From: Helichrysum umbraculigerum
Lineage: Eukaryota; Streptophyta; Magnoliopsida; Asterales; Asteraceae
DNA length: 64,000 nucleotides
Assembly: GCA_949592205.1 (NCBI GenBank)
Contig: CATIUR010000004.1
Span: forward strand, 12,041,501 to 12,105,500
Reading direction: 5' to 3'
The stretch's first letter is position 1. The number at the start of each line of letters is the position of its first letter. The notes under the pieces are model-generated. The model was not told the DNA's origin and did no database searches. It saw only the letters and a program-made list of their open reading frames with translations. Shown here piece after piece: positions 33,409 to 44,544 of the stretch. The position numbers and the translations under genes were made by a program.

Positions 33409-34056
33409 TAGGGGCGTGCATGGTTTGGTTTGGGGCGGTTATGGACACTAACCGTAACCGAACAGAATATGGCGGTTAATTGATATTAATAACCGCTGGG
33501 TTCGGTTAAATGGCTGATCGGTTAAACGGTTAACTTTGGCGGATCAGTTAATCCTTTCGGTTAAAGCGGTTAAACGAATATGTTAGTTTTGAAAATAAAT
33601 AGTATGTAAAATAAATTACGAGTTTACTTATTAGATCCAAAAGAGCAAAGGTAAATATGAATTGATGTTAAAATTCAAATATTGGTTTAGAAGTCCATAT
33701 ATTATATTGATCCATTATAAAGATACAAAACATTATAACAAAAGTACAAAATCAATAATAAAAAAAATTAACTTTTGTATATATTTCTTAATTTTTAGCA
33801 CTAATTCATATAGGAATAAGAATAATATATGTATTAATAGAATTATTTAACTAATAAAAAGATAAGTACAATATTTGAGGCGGTGCAGTTAATGGTGGAT
33901 CGGTTATGGACATTAACCGTAACCGAACCACCACAGGCGGTTAATTTCATTTTACATAACCGGACCGTCGGTTTGTGTGGTTAAGCGGTTAAAATGGATC
34001 TGTTTAGCGGTTAATTTGATTATGGTTCGGTTAAACGGTTTTTGTGCTTACCCCTA
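33409..34056. mobile_element. non-autonomous hAT element
   Basis: Perfect 8-bp duplication GTTAGACC (33401-33408 and 34057-34064) and inverted ends TAGGGGCGTGCA / TGCTTACCCCTA. Both arms are rich in CGGTTAA and AACCGTAACCG variants that pair with each other, the same design as the element at 10478-11213 but with a different arm sequence. No transposase. Confidence 0.9.
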
Positions 34057-34064
34057 GTTAGACC

Positions 34065-35232
34065 CAAAAACCACAAATACTTCTAAGTGTTGAAACAATC
34101 CAAAAAGATGCATATATATACTTCTAAGTATCTGACATGCAGTACGAATTTTATATTGAATCAATTTGATTAATTATATAAACCCAACAGTAAACAGATT
34201 TGTTATGGACGGCGTTATTTGTGGAAATTTTGAACCGGCCAAAAAAACAAAGAATTTTGAGTGTCGACACGTTTCTTAGTCACCTTAATTTGTGGATAGT
34301 AAACCAATTAATTAGGTATGTGTCTTAATCATATTTGTGACTACATAAGTAATGTTAGTGTCTTTTTTCTCCGGAGATGGGTGAAATGCTTATTCTTTTT
34401 AACTAGACACTTTTGTTGGGAAAGGTTAGATCAGGAACGCTTGTTATAGTAGGAATGATATGAACACTTGTTATGCTTATTCTTTAACATACAAGTATTG
34501 AGATTATGAATAAAAATGTTCGTTTCTAACCTTACTACCATAAGGAATAATTTTACAATAACTCCCGTGTCATAATAATTTAAAAACGTGTAAAATACTA
34601 TATCTCAGAAAAGTAATTAAAAATGAGAATAATTTGTGGAGGTCGGCAGGTAGATTGAAGTTTAAAGAAAGTCATTGTTGAAATTGTGAATTGTTTTGCC
34701 TCTTTTGTTAATACAGTTGGACTTGAACAAATAAAATAGTGCCACATTTCAAAGAATAAACGCTATGGATTCTTTCTTTTACTCTTGTTCAAATTAAAAT
34801 TAATTTTAATATTCATTTTACATTAATACTTGTCGGTGTTCAACACCACCCAGGCACGAGGCACCCACACATTTATTTAAGTCATTGTTAACATATCATA
34901 TAATTAAGGATGCAACTTTATTAGGGCAGGGAGTGGCTGTGGCCCCTCCAAAATTTTGAGTTAATAGTGATATACTCTGTATATTTTTAGTACTCTATAT
35001 TTACACCATGTTGAGTTAAGTAAAATGATTAGTTAAGACTTTTTTATATACGTTAAATGAAATTAAATAATTGGTAGTTTCATTATTATCAATTTTATTT
35101 ATCTTTTAATTTTTGATATCGCATAAAATTAAAAATATAATTATAATTATTTAGATAGTTTATTCTTAACAGTTATTATAAGTGGATTTTTTTAACTAAC
35201 ATAAATGCATAGCTTATAGCTATACATGTCAA
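34065..35232. other. intergenic, no gene seen
   Basis: AT-rich. A possible old transposon start (GGGCAGGGAGTGGCTGTGGCCCC near 34924) and a possible partner near 35650-35690 were noted but could not be joined into one element. No coding domain. Confidence 0.45.
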
Positions 35233-35241
35233 TAAGTTTAA

Positions 35242-35530
35242 GAGTAAATTATTTAAATCGTCCCTGTGGTTTTCAATAAGTTTCATAGGTCCTCCCTCAC
35301 TTTCAAAAATTATTTAAATCGTCCCTGTGCTTTTCAATTTTGTTCAACGATAGTCCATAATGGACTACTGGTGAACAAAACTTTCCGAAAATAAATTATT
35401 TAAATTGTTCATTTTGGACTATCGTTGAACAAAATTGAAAAACACAGGGACGATTTAAATAATTTTTGAAAGTGATGGACGACCTATGAAACAAATTGAA
35501 AACCACAGGGACGATTTAAACAATTTACTC
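35242..35530. mobile_element. foldback MITE with perfect 9-bp duplication (MULE type)
   Basis: Flanked by TAAGTTTAA at 35233-35241 and 35531-35539. The two halves are inverted copies: GAGTAAATTATTTAAATCGTCCCTG at one end and CAGGGACGATTTAAACAATTTACTC at the other, with an inner pair around TAGTCCATAATGGACTA. A 9-bp duplication fits Mutator-like transposition. A diverged sister lies at 9119-9406. Confidence 0.9.
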
Positions 35531-35723
35531 TAAGTTTAATGATATAGTAACACTAATTAAGAAAGAAAAATAAAGTTAACTAATTTTTATGTATCATAAT
35601 AAAATTAATAATATTCTATGCTAATACATATTTTTCTTCGTCAAATGAGTTTAGCCCCCTCAAATAATGCGATCAAGCTCTGTCACTGATAAAACTTATG
35701 TAGTAACTATATTGAGACATATG

Positions 35724-36049
35724 CAGGGGCGGATTCACCTGTTTAGTAGGGGGTGACCAGGCCCCCATGCTAGTCGGCCCACTAAGGTAAAAGTACGTAA
35801 AAATTTTAAGTGGACCCCAATACAAAAGCTTTTGCCCCCCACCCCACACCTTAAACTTGCTTGAACCAGCTAGCAAGATGGAAAGCGGACTTCGCTGCCT
35901 TTATATATATAGGAGGATTGTTATGTTGGGATCTTATTGTTTGGGCGATGTGGTACAAGGTTATACTCCGTAAACAATTATATAGGAGGATTGTTATGTT
36001 GGGATCTTATTGTTTGCCTCCATGATATGATTTTCTGGATCCGCCACTG
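35724..36049. mobile_element. short hAT-type MITE
   Basis: Ends CAGGGGCGGATTCA and TGGATCCGCCACTG are imperfect inverted copies; flanks GACATATG and GATATATG (35716-35723, 36050-36057) match in 7 of 8. Inside, a 38-bp direct duplication beginning TATATAGGAGGATTG occurs at about 35906 and 35979. No coding capacity. Confidence 0.75.
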
Positions 36050-36060
36050 GATATATGTAT

Positions 36061-36310
36061 ATTTTTTTTTGGAAAGAAAAAGAGAGGGCTCCAAGAAGGA
36101 GTCCCAAAAACAACAAACCAAACCCAATGAAAAAAGAAGAATCATAAACTAAGCTAGAAGATAGGAGGACATACAAGTATACAACCAACAACAAAGATAT
36201 TACACTCCTACAAGATCAAAAGGTCTTCTCAACCAATTCTCCCATGAAAGATCCAATTGTTTTCTTCTATTCGATATCCAGAAGAACGATAGAGATTGAA
36301 CTTTTGGAAA
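36061..36310 (-). mobile_element. 5'-truncated LINE (L1-type) tail
   Basis: On the - strand the sequence reads VQSLSFFWISNRRKQLDLSW and then ENWLRRPFDLVGV with a stop near 36205, a typical C-terminus of the plant LINE reverse-transcriptase protein. A 3' region and a short poly-A (T-run at 36062-36070) follow. ATATGTAT occurs at both edges (36053-36060 and 36311-36318), a likely target duplication. Only the last ~250 bp were inserted, the usual LINE truncation. Confidence 0.75.
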
Positions 36311-36603
36311 ATATGTATTGATGGACTCCTTTCATGAATTGTAGGACTTAGAACTTACGATATATTGATGGACTTTTTATGTACCGTTAACAAAAAACAT
36401 TATGTGTTTAAACTCATTTCACATTAGATTATATGATGCACCAATATTTACGTATCCAAATGACCGATAAAAAAAATGTCTATAGTGTAATAATTCGCAA
36501 TAAGTCAATAACTTAACTCACAACTACTCCATATGTTGCTATCTAGCTCCAGATGGTACCCTCACTAGACACTAGTCACTAGTCAATTTAAATACTTCAA
36601 ACC

Positions 36604-36604
<1 letters not shown>

Positions 36605-36699
<95 letters not shown>
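36605..36699. repeat. (TAA)n microsatellite
   Basis: About 31 uninterrupted TAA units. Length is likely polymorphic between individuals. Confidence 0.95.
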
Positions 36700-36701
<2 letters not shown>

Positions 36702-38126
36702 CATAGACAGGTACACTCATAATACATTATAACTCACACATAGCTAGTATAAAAATATTATAATTAAAGATTTTAATATTTCAACATTAATAATACAAAA
36801 GACGTATTCTTTGAATATACTATATAATAAAGGCAAATTTAGCTAAGTATGGAGTATATTACCTCCACATGGTATCCTGGCTAGGAATGATTGGTTTATT
36901 TTAAAAGTCTTTGTTTTGGGTATCAATATCATTAAACTCAAATAATCATAATAGAATAATGTGTACATTGTGCATTATTAATTAAATAACTGACCAAAAA
37001 CAAGGGTAATATGTGAGAATTTACGTTTATACGATATGTATATATAGATACCATATTATATGTTAGAGTGTAACAACAACAAATATACAATCTAAAAGTT
37101 CATTGGCATACTACCTTACTCGATGCACATTATATCGTAGACCTAATGCAATCATTGGTTAATACAGTTTCTATTTCTTAATTTTATTATGTCACTTTTA
37201 CATTTTTATGTCTACATTAGATCTATCTAATTAGACAAATCAATCACTTCCTATATAAATCATATATAATTATAACTTTCAAAAAATTATCGACAAGCTT
37301 ATTCCTCTCTTGTAAAACTAACAATTCGATCATTATAACATGAATGATGTTCATTTTGACGTCAATTCGTTCACGTTGAGTCAAGGGAATGTCGATTTAG
37401 CACCTCGCTAATTCATTCAGTGAAAATAGATTCTAAAATTCGGTTATTTTGTAATCTTTTGCATCAAATATATGATTAAGGTAGGTGGAATATAAGCATA
37501 TGAGGGAGGGTTTTGGGAGGCATGATGGGGTGTGTTAATTTATTAAGGAAATGAGTTGGGTTGACAACTTGTGACTACCAAAAAGTTACAAAAGGTGACG
37601 GTTGCCACCCAATTTGCTTGCCGTCACGTAAAACCCAACCACTCCATTATTTCTTACTCTCTTTTTCATATGATTCTTGTGTATCTCCATTGAGCCAGGA
37701 ATTATAGTTTAGACAAATAAAATACTAAAGTTAATTGATGCTTATGAAGAAAAATGAAACGTATGTCTAAATATGATTGGTAGATGCGTAAAGATGATTG
37801 ATATACATATTAAGATGAAAGAATTACTACACGTAGAATACGTGTGTCAAATAACATTGGGTTTGTACATATTTTTAGATCTATATTTGACAGCGTATCT
37901 AAAAATGTTCAAAGCCTACTTAACGTTCAACATATATCCGTTTATTTGATGAGTAATTATATTTTTGACTCATATCGTAAAATTATATTTATATATATGT
38001 CAAATGTAATTTTTATTTAGTTCTGTATATGTTCTATATCTTTGTTGTTTAATTGATAAACTTATATGCTTTTTGTAAATTAGTTGTTTGTTCTTCAATA
38101 ATTGTGTTCAAAATCAGTGTTATTAG
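36700..38126. other. intergenic, no gene seen
   Basis: AT-rich, no coding domain. A small inverted pair, GGTGACGGTTGCCACC...CCGTCACG, occurs near 37585-37629; no target duplication was found, so no element is called. Confidence 0.5.
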
Positions 38127-38317
38127 GGTGCGTTTGGTTTGCGAATTTTTTTTGTGAAGAAACCGAAATTCATCAAAGAAAAGGGAATTTTAATACCTTT
38201 CGCCGAAGAAACTTGATGGATTCTACTATTATCAATTATTCAACCAAACGTACTCAAAAATAAAATCTCATTTCAATTCCATCGAATTCGAATCAATTCC
38301 GTGAATCAAACGCAACT
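38127..38317. mobile_element. Harbinger-like MITE
   Basis: Left end GGGTGCGTTTGGTTTGCG and right end CGTGAATCAAACGCAAC are inverted copies of the GTTTGGTT type common to PIF/Harbinger MITEs. A clear three-base duplication was not settled. About 190 bp, non-coding. Confidence 0.55.
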
Positions 38318-39417
38318 TCGATCGTTTTATGCTAGAATTTGGAACTTTTTGATTGAAACTAGATAGGTAATGAAGTTAGTATTGTCACATGGATTATGTT
38401 TCACGTAACCATAAGTCACGAGCCATTTAACAATTAGTACCCTTCCGAATCATTTAAAGACCAAACATTTCTTTAATAATAAACCGTGAAAAAGTATTCG
38501 TTTTATTTCAACGAGTAGTTTAAAAATTTAAGATATACACGCGTATACTTTGGGTGTAACATAAAGTAAAAACCCTCACATAGTCACTAAATTAAAAATT
38601 ATATATCCCTTTGGAGATGACTCTTCTTTAAACCGACCAAAAATCTTCATTGAAAATGACATGATTTTTAAGATTATCTTTTTATTTTTAGGTTTGAAAT
38701 GATGTCACGAAAAAGAAAAAGCATTACGTTGATATAGTTAGTTAGTTTGAGGATGTGACAATTAATATCTCCCAAATATAGCCATGCATATTTTGCTACT
38801 TTCTTGTTGTTACAAGATATATATGAAAAAAAAAAAATAATTAAATAATTTTTATTTGTAAAACTATATATAGGAAAGATATTGGAACCAACATGTGTTA
38901 CTACTTACTACGTACTATGTCTTATCATATGTAAAATTCACCACTTTGATGTAAAAAAAATCACTAAAAAGATAACTTTTTTGAGATATAATCTCCAAAT
39001 ATAGATAACAAAAATGAGTGATGCGTTACAAAATATCTTACATATAAATACCTAGTTAGATAATAAATAAAATAAAATAACGTGACATGTTTCTTTCTTT
39101 TTTTTATAACCATTGCAAATGATTTTTATAAATACGGAGTAAATTTTTATAAAGTTTTTTTTTTTTTAATAGCTCGTCAACAAAAAATTACTTTAGATTA
39201 ATCCATTTTTGAATACACATCTGGGATCCAGTAAAATGTAACCACGTGTAGTTTTTATTTTGTTATATCCTCCCCCAAATTGGGATCATAAAATTGATTA
39301 AACAAAACCCTAACTAACCAAATTTCGATTCTTCCAAATACAGATACAGATACTATATATGTCCCAATCATAACATGCCACGTATACTCATATAAGTAAG
39401 TTATACGTATACACTAC
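38318..39417. other. intergenic upstream of the epimerase gene
   Basis: AT-rich with several poly-T runs; no coding signal or defined repeat. Likely contains distal promoter sequence of the epimerase gene. Confidence 0.5.
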
Positions 39418-39618
39418 ATATACACTATATATATATATATATATATATATACTCGGACTTCATCACACGTTAAACCCAAACCCACCTCCTTATAAAACCT
39501 CAATCAATTCTCCATCTTTCCCTCTGTCAAAACCTTTTAATTTTATCTACATACACCTCAATTTCAATCCTGTATCTATATATCTATATATATAAACCCT
39601 TATTATTCGTGAATTAGA
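39418..39618 (+). promoter_or_regulatory. epimerase core promoter and 5' leader
   Basis: A run of AT repeats lies at about 39425-39451, then CTTATAAAAC with a TATA box at 39491-39496, 123 bp before the start codon. CT-rich leader text follows (CATCTTTCCCTCTGTC). Transcription would begin near 39520-39530 (inferred from the usual 25-35 bp TATA spacing). Confidence 0.55.
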
Positions 39619-42476
39619 ATGGGGCCGCCGCTTGGATGTGTATTGGTGACCGGTGGTGCTGGTTATATCGGAAGTCATACTGTTCTCCAGTTGTTATTAC
39701 AAGGTTATAAAACTGTTGTTGTTGACAATTTTGATAATTCGTCGCAAGTTGCTATTAATCGTGTTCGTAATCTTGCCGGTGATTATGGATGCAATCTTTC
39801 TTTCCACAAGGTTTGAACTTCTTCTTCTTCTTTTTTTTTTTTTTTTTTTTTTGATTTTGTATTTTATAATTCAGTTGTTTGGAGATGCCTAATTGCTGGG
39901 AAATTCATGCTTGATTTGGATTTTAAAATTTGCCAAATTGGTGATGTTCTGTAGTAATATTTATTGATCGATTGACTTTTAAAAAGTGAAGTGTTTAATA
40001 GAATCTCTTTAATTGCTAGGTAGTTAATGAAACTAACTATTGTACTCATTCAAGATTTTAAGCAATGTATTATTAATAACCTTTTAAAATTTAAAAAATG
40101 TATACAATTATACATATACATACTAGCATGCTACCTGCGCATAATTTCTAGCAGACTCAGTTCTGTTTGGCGGTTTACGGCGGTGACCGGTAGTGGTTGG
40201 TGCTCCTTAATCATGGGGAAGGGGGTAAATGTTTTATACGTAGAAATTCAAGTAAAGTATCTTTAATAACCTTTTACAATTGAAAAATACACACATACAT
40301 ACTGTATTATACTCGTACACATACATGTGTATGTATGTATATACGTACTTATGTATACATATATGATACATTTTTTTACCAAGTAGCTACAAGATTTCTG
40401 ATGTTCTTTTTATAATGCAGATGGACATCCGGGATAAGCCTGCATTAGAGGAACTTTTTGCGTCGACGAAGTAAGTTTTCTTTCAATAAAAATTAAAACC
40501 ATATATGGTTATAATGGCGATTATTGCAAAATTCTCATTGTGGTGGCTATGCAGGTTTGATGCCGTGGTTCATTTTTCTGGACTAAAAGCAGTTGGTGAA
40601 AGTGTGAAGAAGCCCTTGATGTATTACGACAACAATATCATTGGTACTTTAACTCTATTGGAAGTTATGGATGCTTACGGATGCAAGAAGGTAATTAAAT
40701 GTTGTCCGTTTTATGAAAAACTTTTAAGTTTTGTATCACTATACGTGTGAAGTATCTAAGGGACATTTTTTATCTCGAAATTTCAGCTGGTGTTTTCATC
40801 GTCAGCTACTGTTTATGGTTGGCCGAAGGAGGTACCGTGTACTGAAGAATTTCCATTGTCTGCAGCCAACCCATATGGACGAACCAAGGTATGAATTGGT
40901 CAAGGTTAAATTTATTTGGTCAACGTGAAGTATGGACTAATGATAGAATGAATCTTTGCAGCTGATGATTGAGGAGATATGCCAGGATATATATGCTTCG
41001 GATTCTAAATGGAAAATAATATTGTTACGGTACTTCAACCCTGTTGGTGCCCACCCCAGTGGTCATATTGGAGAGGATCCACGTGGAATCCCGAACAATC
41101 TTATGCCGTTTGTCCAGCAAGTAGCTGTTGGTAGGCTACCTAAACTCACAGTATTTGGAACTGACTACTCAACTAAAGATGGAACAGGGGTATGTTTAGT
41201 TTTGCCGCCATTTTATCCTAATGTATTTTTATTAATAAATTAACCTTTAGGCATCTGGATTGACCATCGTATTCAACATTTTAAACTAATCGGTGTATAA
41301 TTTCAGGTACGGGATTACATCCATGTTGTAGATTTAGCAGATGGACACACTGCTGCATTAAGGAAACTCTCCGACCCTAAAATAGGTATGGTGTCTGTTT
41401 TAAGTATGGAAAAGATAAAATGGTTGTACGCAATTTGTTTGACCAAATGCTTAGATTAGTTAAAAACATACATAGTGAAATCTTTTGAGAAAAATGTATT
41501 AACTGAACTATCGTCTCTGTTTTAGGTTGTGAAGTTTACAATTTGGGAACCGGTAAGGGCACATCTGTGTTGGAGATGGTAGCAGCATTTGAAAAGGCAT
41601 CAGGAAAGGTATTATGATTTTGAAATACGTCTCTTCACATTTTTACCAAAAATTCATATAGGAATATGTTCGTTTTATGCACATGAATTCTTTGATTCTA
41701 TGTAATGTTTACACATTGATCGTCTTTCTCCAGCAAATTCCTCTTGTAATGGCTGGTCGCCGACCTGGGGACGCTGAGGTGGTATACGCATCAACTGAAA
41801 AGGCTGAACGCGAGTTAAACTGGAAGTAAGTGGTGTTCTTGCATTTTTGAGTAGGAAAATATTTGACGTTGCAAAATGGGTGGGCCAGCACATTAGCTAA
41901 CGGGTCAAAATGAATGTGGGTCAAAATGGACACTTATTTTTCGTACAGGTGGAGTTGAGTTGGCCCAAAACATTCGTGGAACAAACTAATATTCTAATAA
42001 ATAATTACTGTGTCAAATGTGATTGCATAGACTATGTTATTTTAATAATAAAGTAAATTTTTTGAATAAAATGATTTATGAGGTTCCTGCATTTAAAATA
42101 TGAGTTACTCTTTGGGTGATTTCAACCTGTTTGACCTATTTGACCTGTGACTTTTGTATTTTTAGTTTATTCATTTGACCCATTAGAGATGCAACATATC
42201 CTGAAATCTGAACGACCCATTTATAAGTTCATGGATTGAGATTGCCACCTTTAGAAAATAGATATGCTATTTCAAGTGATGTTAGATCATCTTTTAGCCT
42301 AGCAAAACCTGTTAAACTTGAATTATTAGTTTTCACATTTGATTATGCTTACACTTGGGTGCATTATCTATTGTAGGGCAAAGTACGGAATAGAGGAGAT
42401 GTGTAGAGATCAGTGGAACTGGGCCAGCAAGAACCCGTATGGTTATTTGACTAAAGAGGAAGCCAAAGGAAAGTAA
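39619..42476 (+). CDS. UGE: UDP-glucose 4-epimerase (353 aa)
   Basis: Interconverts UDP-glucose and UDP-galactose with tightly bound NAD, supplying galactose for cell-wall polymers and galactolipids; family members act in the cytosol and at Golgi membranes. Nine exons: 39619-39810, 40421-40470, 40555-40690, 40787-40888, 40962-41189, 41307-41385, 41526-41608, 41734-41825, 42377-42476; all junctions GT-AG and in frame. The NAD-binding glycine motif TGGAGYIGSH is at residues 10-19. HFSGLKAVGES, the catalytic serine region SSSATVYGW, and the YxxxK pair in NPYGRTK are present, as are RYFNPVGAHPSG, GTDYSTKDGTG and RRPGDAEVVYA. Length matches plant UGE proteins (~350). No signal peptide. Which UGE subtype it is cannot be settled by eye. 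Intron 8 holds a repeat. Confidence 0.97.
41860..42245. repeat. repeat in UGE intron 8 (GGGTCAAAATG type)
   Basis: Contains AACGGGTCAAAATGAATGTGGGTCAAAATGG and, further on, TTTGACCTGTGAC and TTTGACCCATTAGAGATGC in near-inverse arrangement. Related text occurs in DRP1 introns (about 46575-46960, 47660-47900, 49245-49560). Probably old hAT-like MITEs; ends not defined. Confidence 0.5.
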
Positions 42477-44026
42477 AAACTTGAGGTTATTTGAAACTGG
42501 TAAAGCGTGCACCATGAGAAGACTTGAGAAAATTTATTAGGTTTAGTGTTATGAGTGGTTTTTCCTAGTGTTTTTCGCTTACTCTTTTCTGTAATTAGTA
42601 GTTGGTTGTTTTTTTTGGTTTTCATTCATAGAAGTTAAGGTAGCCTGGCTAAAGCAGAAAGTAAACAAGCTTAGAACAGACGGGAACTATAGTTAGTCTT
42701 TTATCGTACAAATAGATCGGTTTCTTGTATATGAAATGTGGTATTTGTGTAGTAATGGGTAGGGATGTTAATGCTTATTTTATTCATTATATTTAATTTA
42801 TTTCATTAAGAATTTATTTTTATACTTTATGCATCTTCTGCTGCCTTATATTGTGGGTTACTCTTTTGTAAGGATCTGTTTTATGGTTTGCCATTATTTG
42901 GAGATGGCTTAGGATCAGGTCAGCCATAACCCATTATGCCTGGGCTAGACTGGCTCGGCAGCCTCTGCTTAATCCCTTTTTTCCTTTAATCAAATTTTAA
43001 ATAATCGAATAATTCAATAACTTGGTCTGAATATTTTGTCTATAAATAAGGACCTTGTTAAGTCAACACATGCGAGGACTACTTCAACAAATCCATTTAG
43101 TGAACGTACATTTGATATCATAATTTAAGTTATAATTATAATCACGTCGAGGTTATGTTAATTTAGTTTATGTTTTCGATGTAGAATATGTAGGAATGTA
43201 CCAGACATGCAACTAGTTTGATATGTGAAAGCGTAGGTTAAGCCGATGACTTTGTTTTATACTATGTTTGTACCTTAATTCAATCTAATTACAAGTATCT
43301 GGTGAATCACTGATGTTTCCAAAGTGTCTTAGAGCCCGTTGACACTTGAAACATCAACATCAAACCAAATAGAAAGTTTCATTCACAAAATTACAAATGC
43401 AGTTGATTTAAATAATAAATAGGAATATGGATACGCGGTTTCGACACAAATGAATGCAGAAAATAACAACAAAGAGGACAATGGTTGCAGACTTTAAGTT
43501 CGAGAATAAGATAGAACATACTATTGTCTTCATATTTGCTTTGGATTATATATACAGTGAAAGGATTGTATTATTTAAATAAATATTTCAACTGTTTAAC
43601 TATGTAGTTGAGCTTATCGATGGTTAAGATAAACTCATTTCATGAGATTTGTAACATTTAGCTGAATATATCTAGTGCTCTTTTGACTGTATGGTATCAG
43701 TATTTCCCTAATCCCCACAATCTACTAGTCTTGTGTTCAATTCTTATTCTAGACATTAGTCTAATTGTTTGACTTTTCGATACATAAATAATAAAATACT
43801 GTCCATATTTTAGTCAAAATGATACAAATTGGACATGCATCATCTATCTTATATTTCAATGTTTAGAAGAATTAAGGTTTATTATGGTCATGATTTCTCT
43901 AACTAGTTTACTATATCTATTTAAACTATACTACAAAATATCTGGTATTTATCTTAAAAAGTTAGTATTAGGTAAGTAAAATGACAACATTATTGATTTG
44001 ATTGATATATCTTTTGCAGACTTTCT
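42477..44026. other. 3' flank of UGE and intergenic sequence
   Basis: Contains the UGE 3' untranslated region (probably to about 42800) and AT-rich spacer. No other gene, RNA or defined element recognised. Confidence 0.6.
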
Positions 44027-44140
44027 TCCGTTCCATTTTTATTGTCCCATAGCAATTTTGTTGGATTTAATATATATTTTTCCTTCCGTTCCATTTTTAT
44101 TGTCCCGTAGCAATTTTGTTGGATTTAATATATATTTAAT
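44027..44140. repeat. tandem duplication with Stowaway-like sequence
   Basis: Two adjacent ~57-bp copies of CTTCCGTTCCATTTTTATTG-TCCC(A/G)TAGCAATTTTG lie in the upstream region of the dynamin gene. CTTCCGTTCC...ATTGTCCC resembles the terminus of Stowaway MITEs, but the opposite end was not identified. Confidence 0.65.
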
Positions 44141-44267
44141 GAATGTCACTTTTGCTTTTATATTCAAAGCAAATTTGAGTAATAAATTTATGAAATAAAT
44201 TTTCGAAACCACTTATATCTCTTTTTTGTCTCTTCTAATACTCCGTAGTTTTATATTTATATTAAAA

Positions 44268-44378
44268 ACACTTTGAAAATTATTATAGGAAGATATTAGG
44301 AAGCTTACAGAAGAAGTGAGTACACTTTGAGAATTATAGGAAGATATTAGGAAGCTTACAGAAGAAGTGAGTGTGGGA
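44268..44378. repeat. direct duplication upstream of the dynamin gene
   Basis: Two copies of about 50 bp (ACTTTGAAAATTATTATAGGAAGATATTAGG-AAGCTTACAGAAGAAGTGAGT, second copy slightly shorter) lie 170-280 bp before the start codon. They could affect promoter spacing; no known element recognised. Confidence 0.75.
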
Positions 44379-44480
44379 TCAAAAACAAAAAATTTTAATT
44401 TATGAAAACAATGCAATTTGGGGTCCATTTGTAGAATACTAGTTATACATGCAAGTTCACACTAAAGTCTTGTTGTACTA

Positions 44481-44544
44481 CATATATATAAATACATATC
44501 ACCCTCCAATTAAAAACAGGCCTGCAATATTTATCTCTTTTTCA
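44481..44544 (+). promoter_or_regulatory. possible core promoter of the dynamin gene
   Basis: CATATATATAAATAC includes a TATA box at about 44484-44493, 52 bp before the start codon. This would leave a leader of only ~20-30 bases, so initiation further upstream is also possible. Confidence 0.4.

Noticed and set aside
34915..35700. Candidate hAT element (GGCAGGGAGTGG ... CTCTGTCACTG)
   Set aside because: The flanks do not share an 8-bp duplication and the inverted ends are weak.
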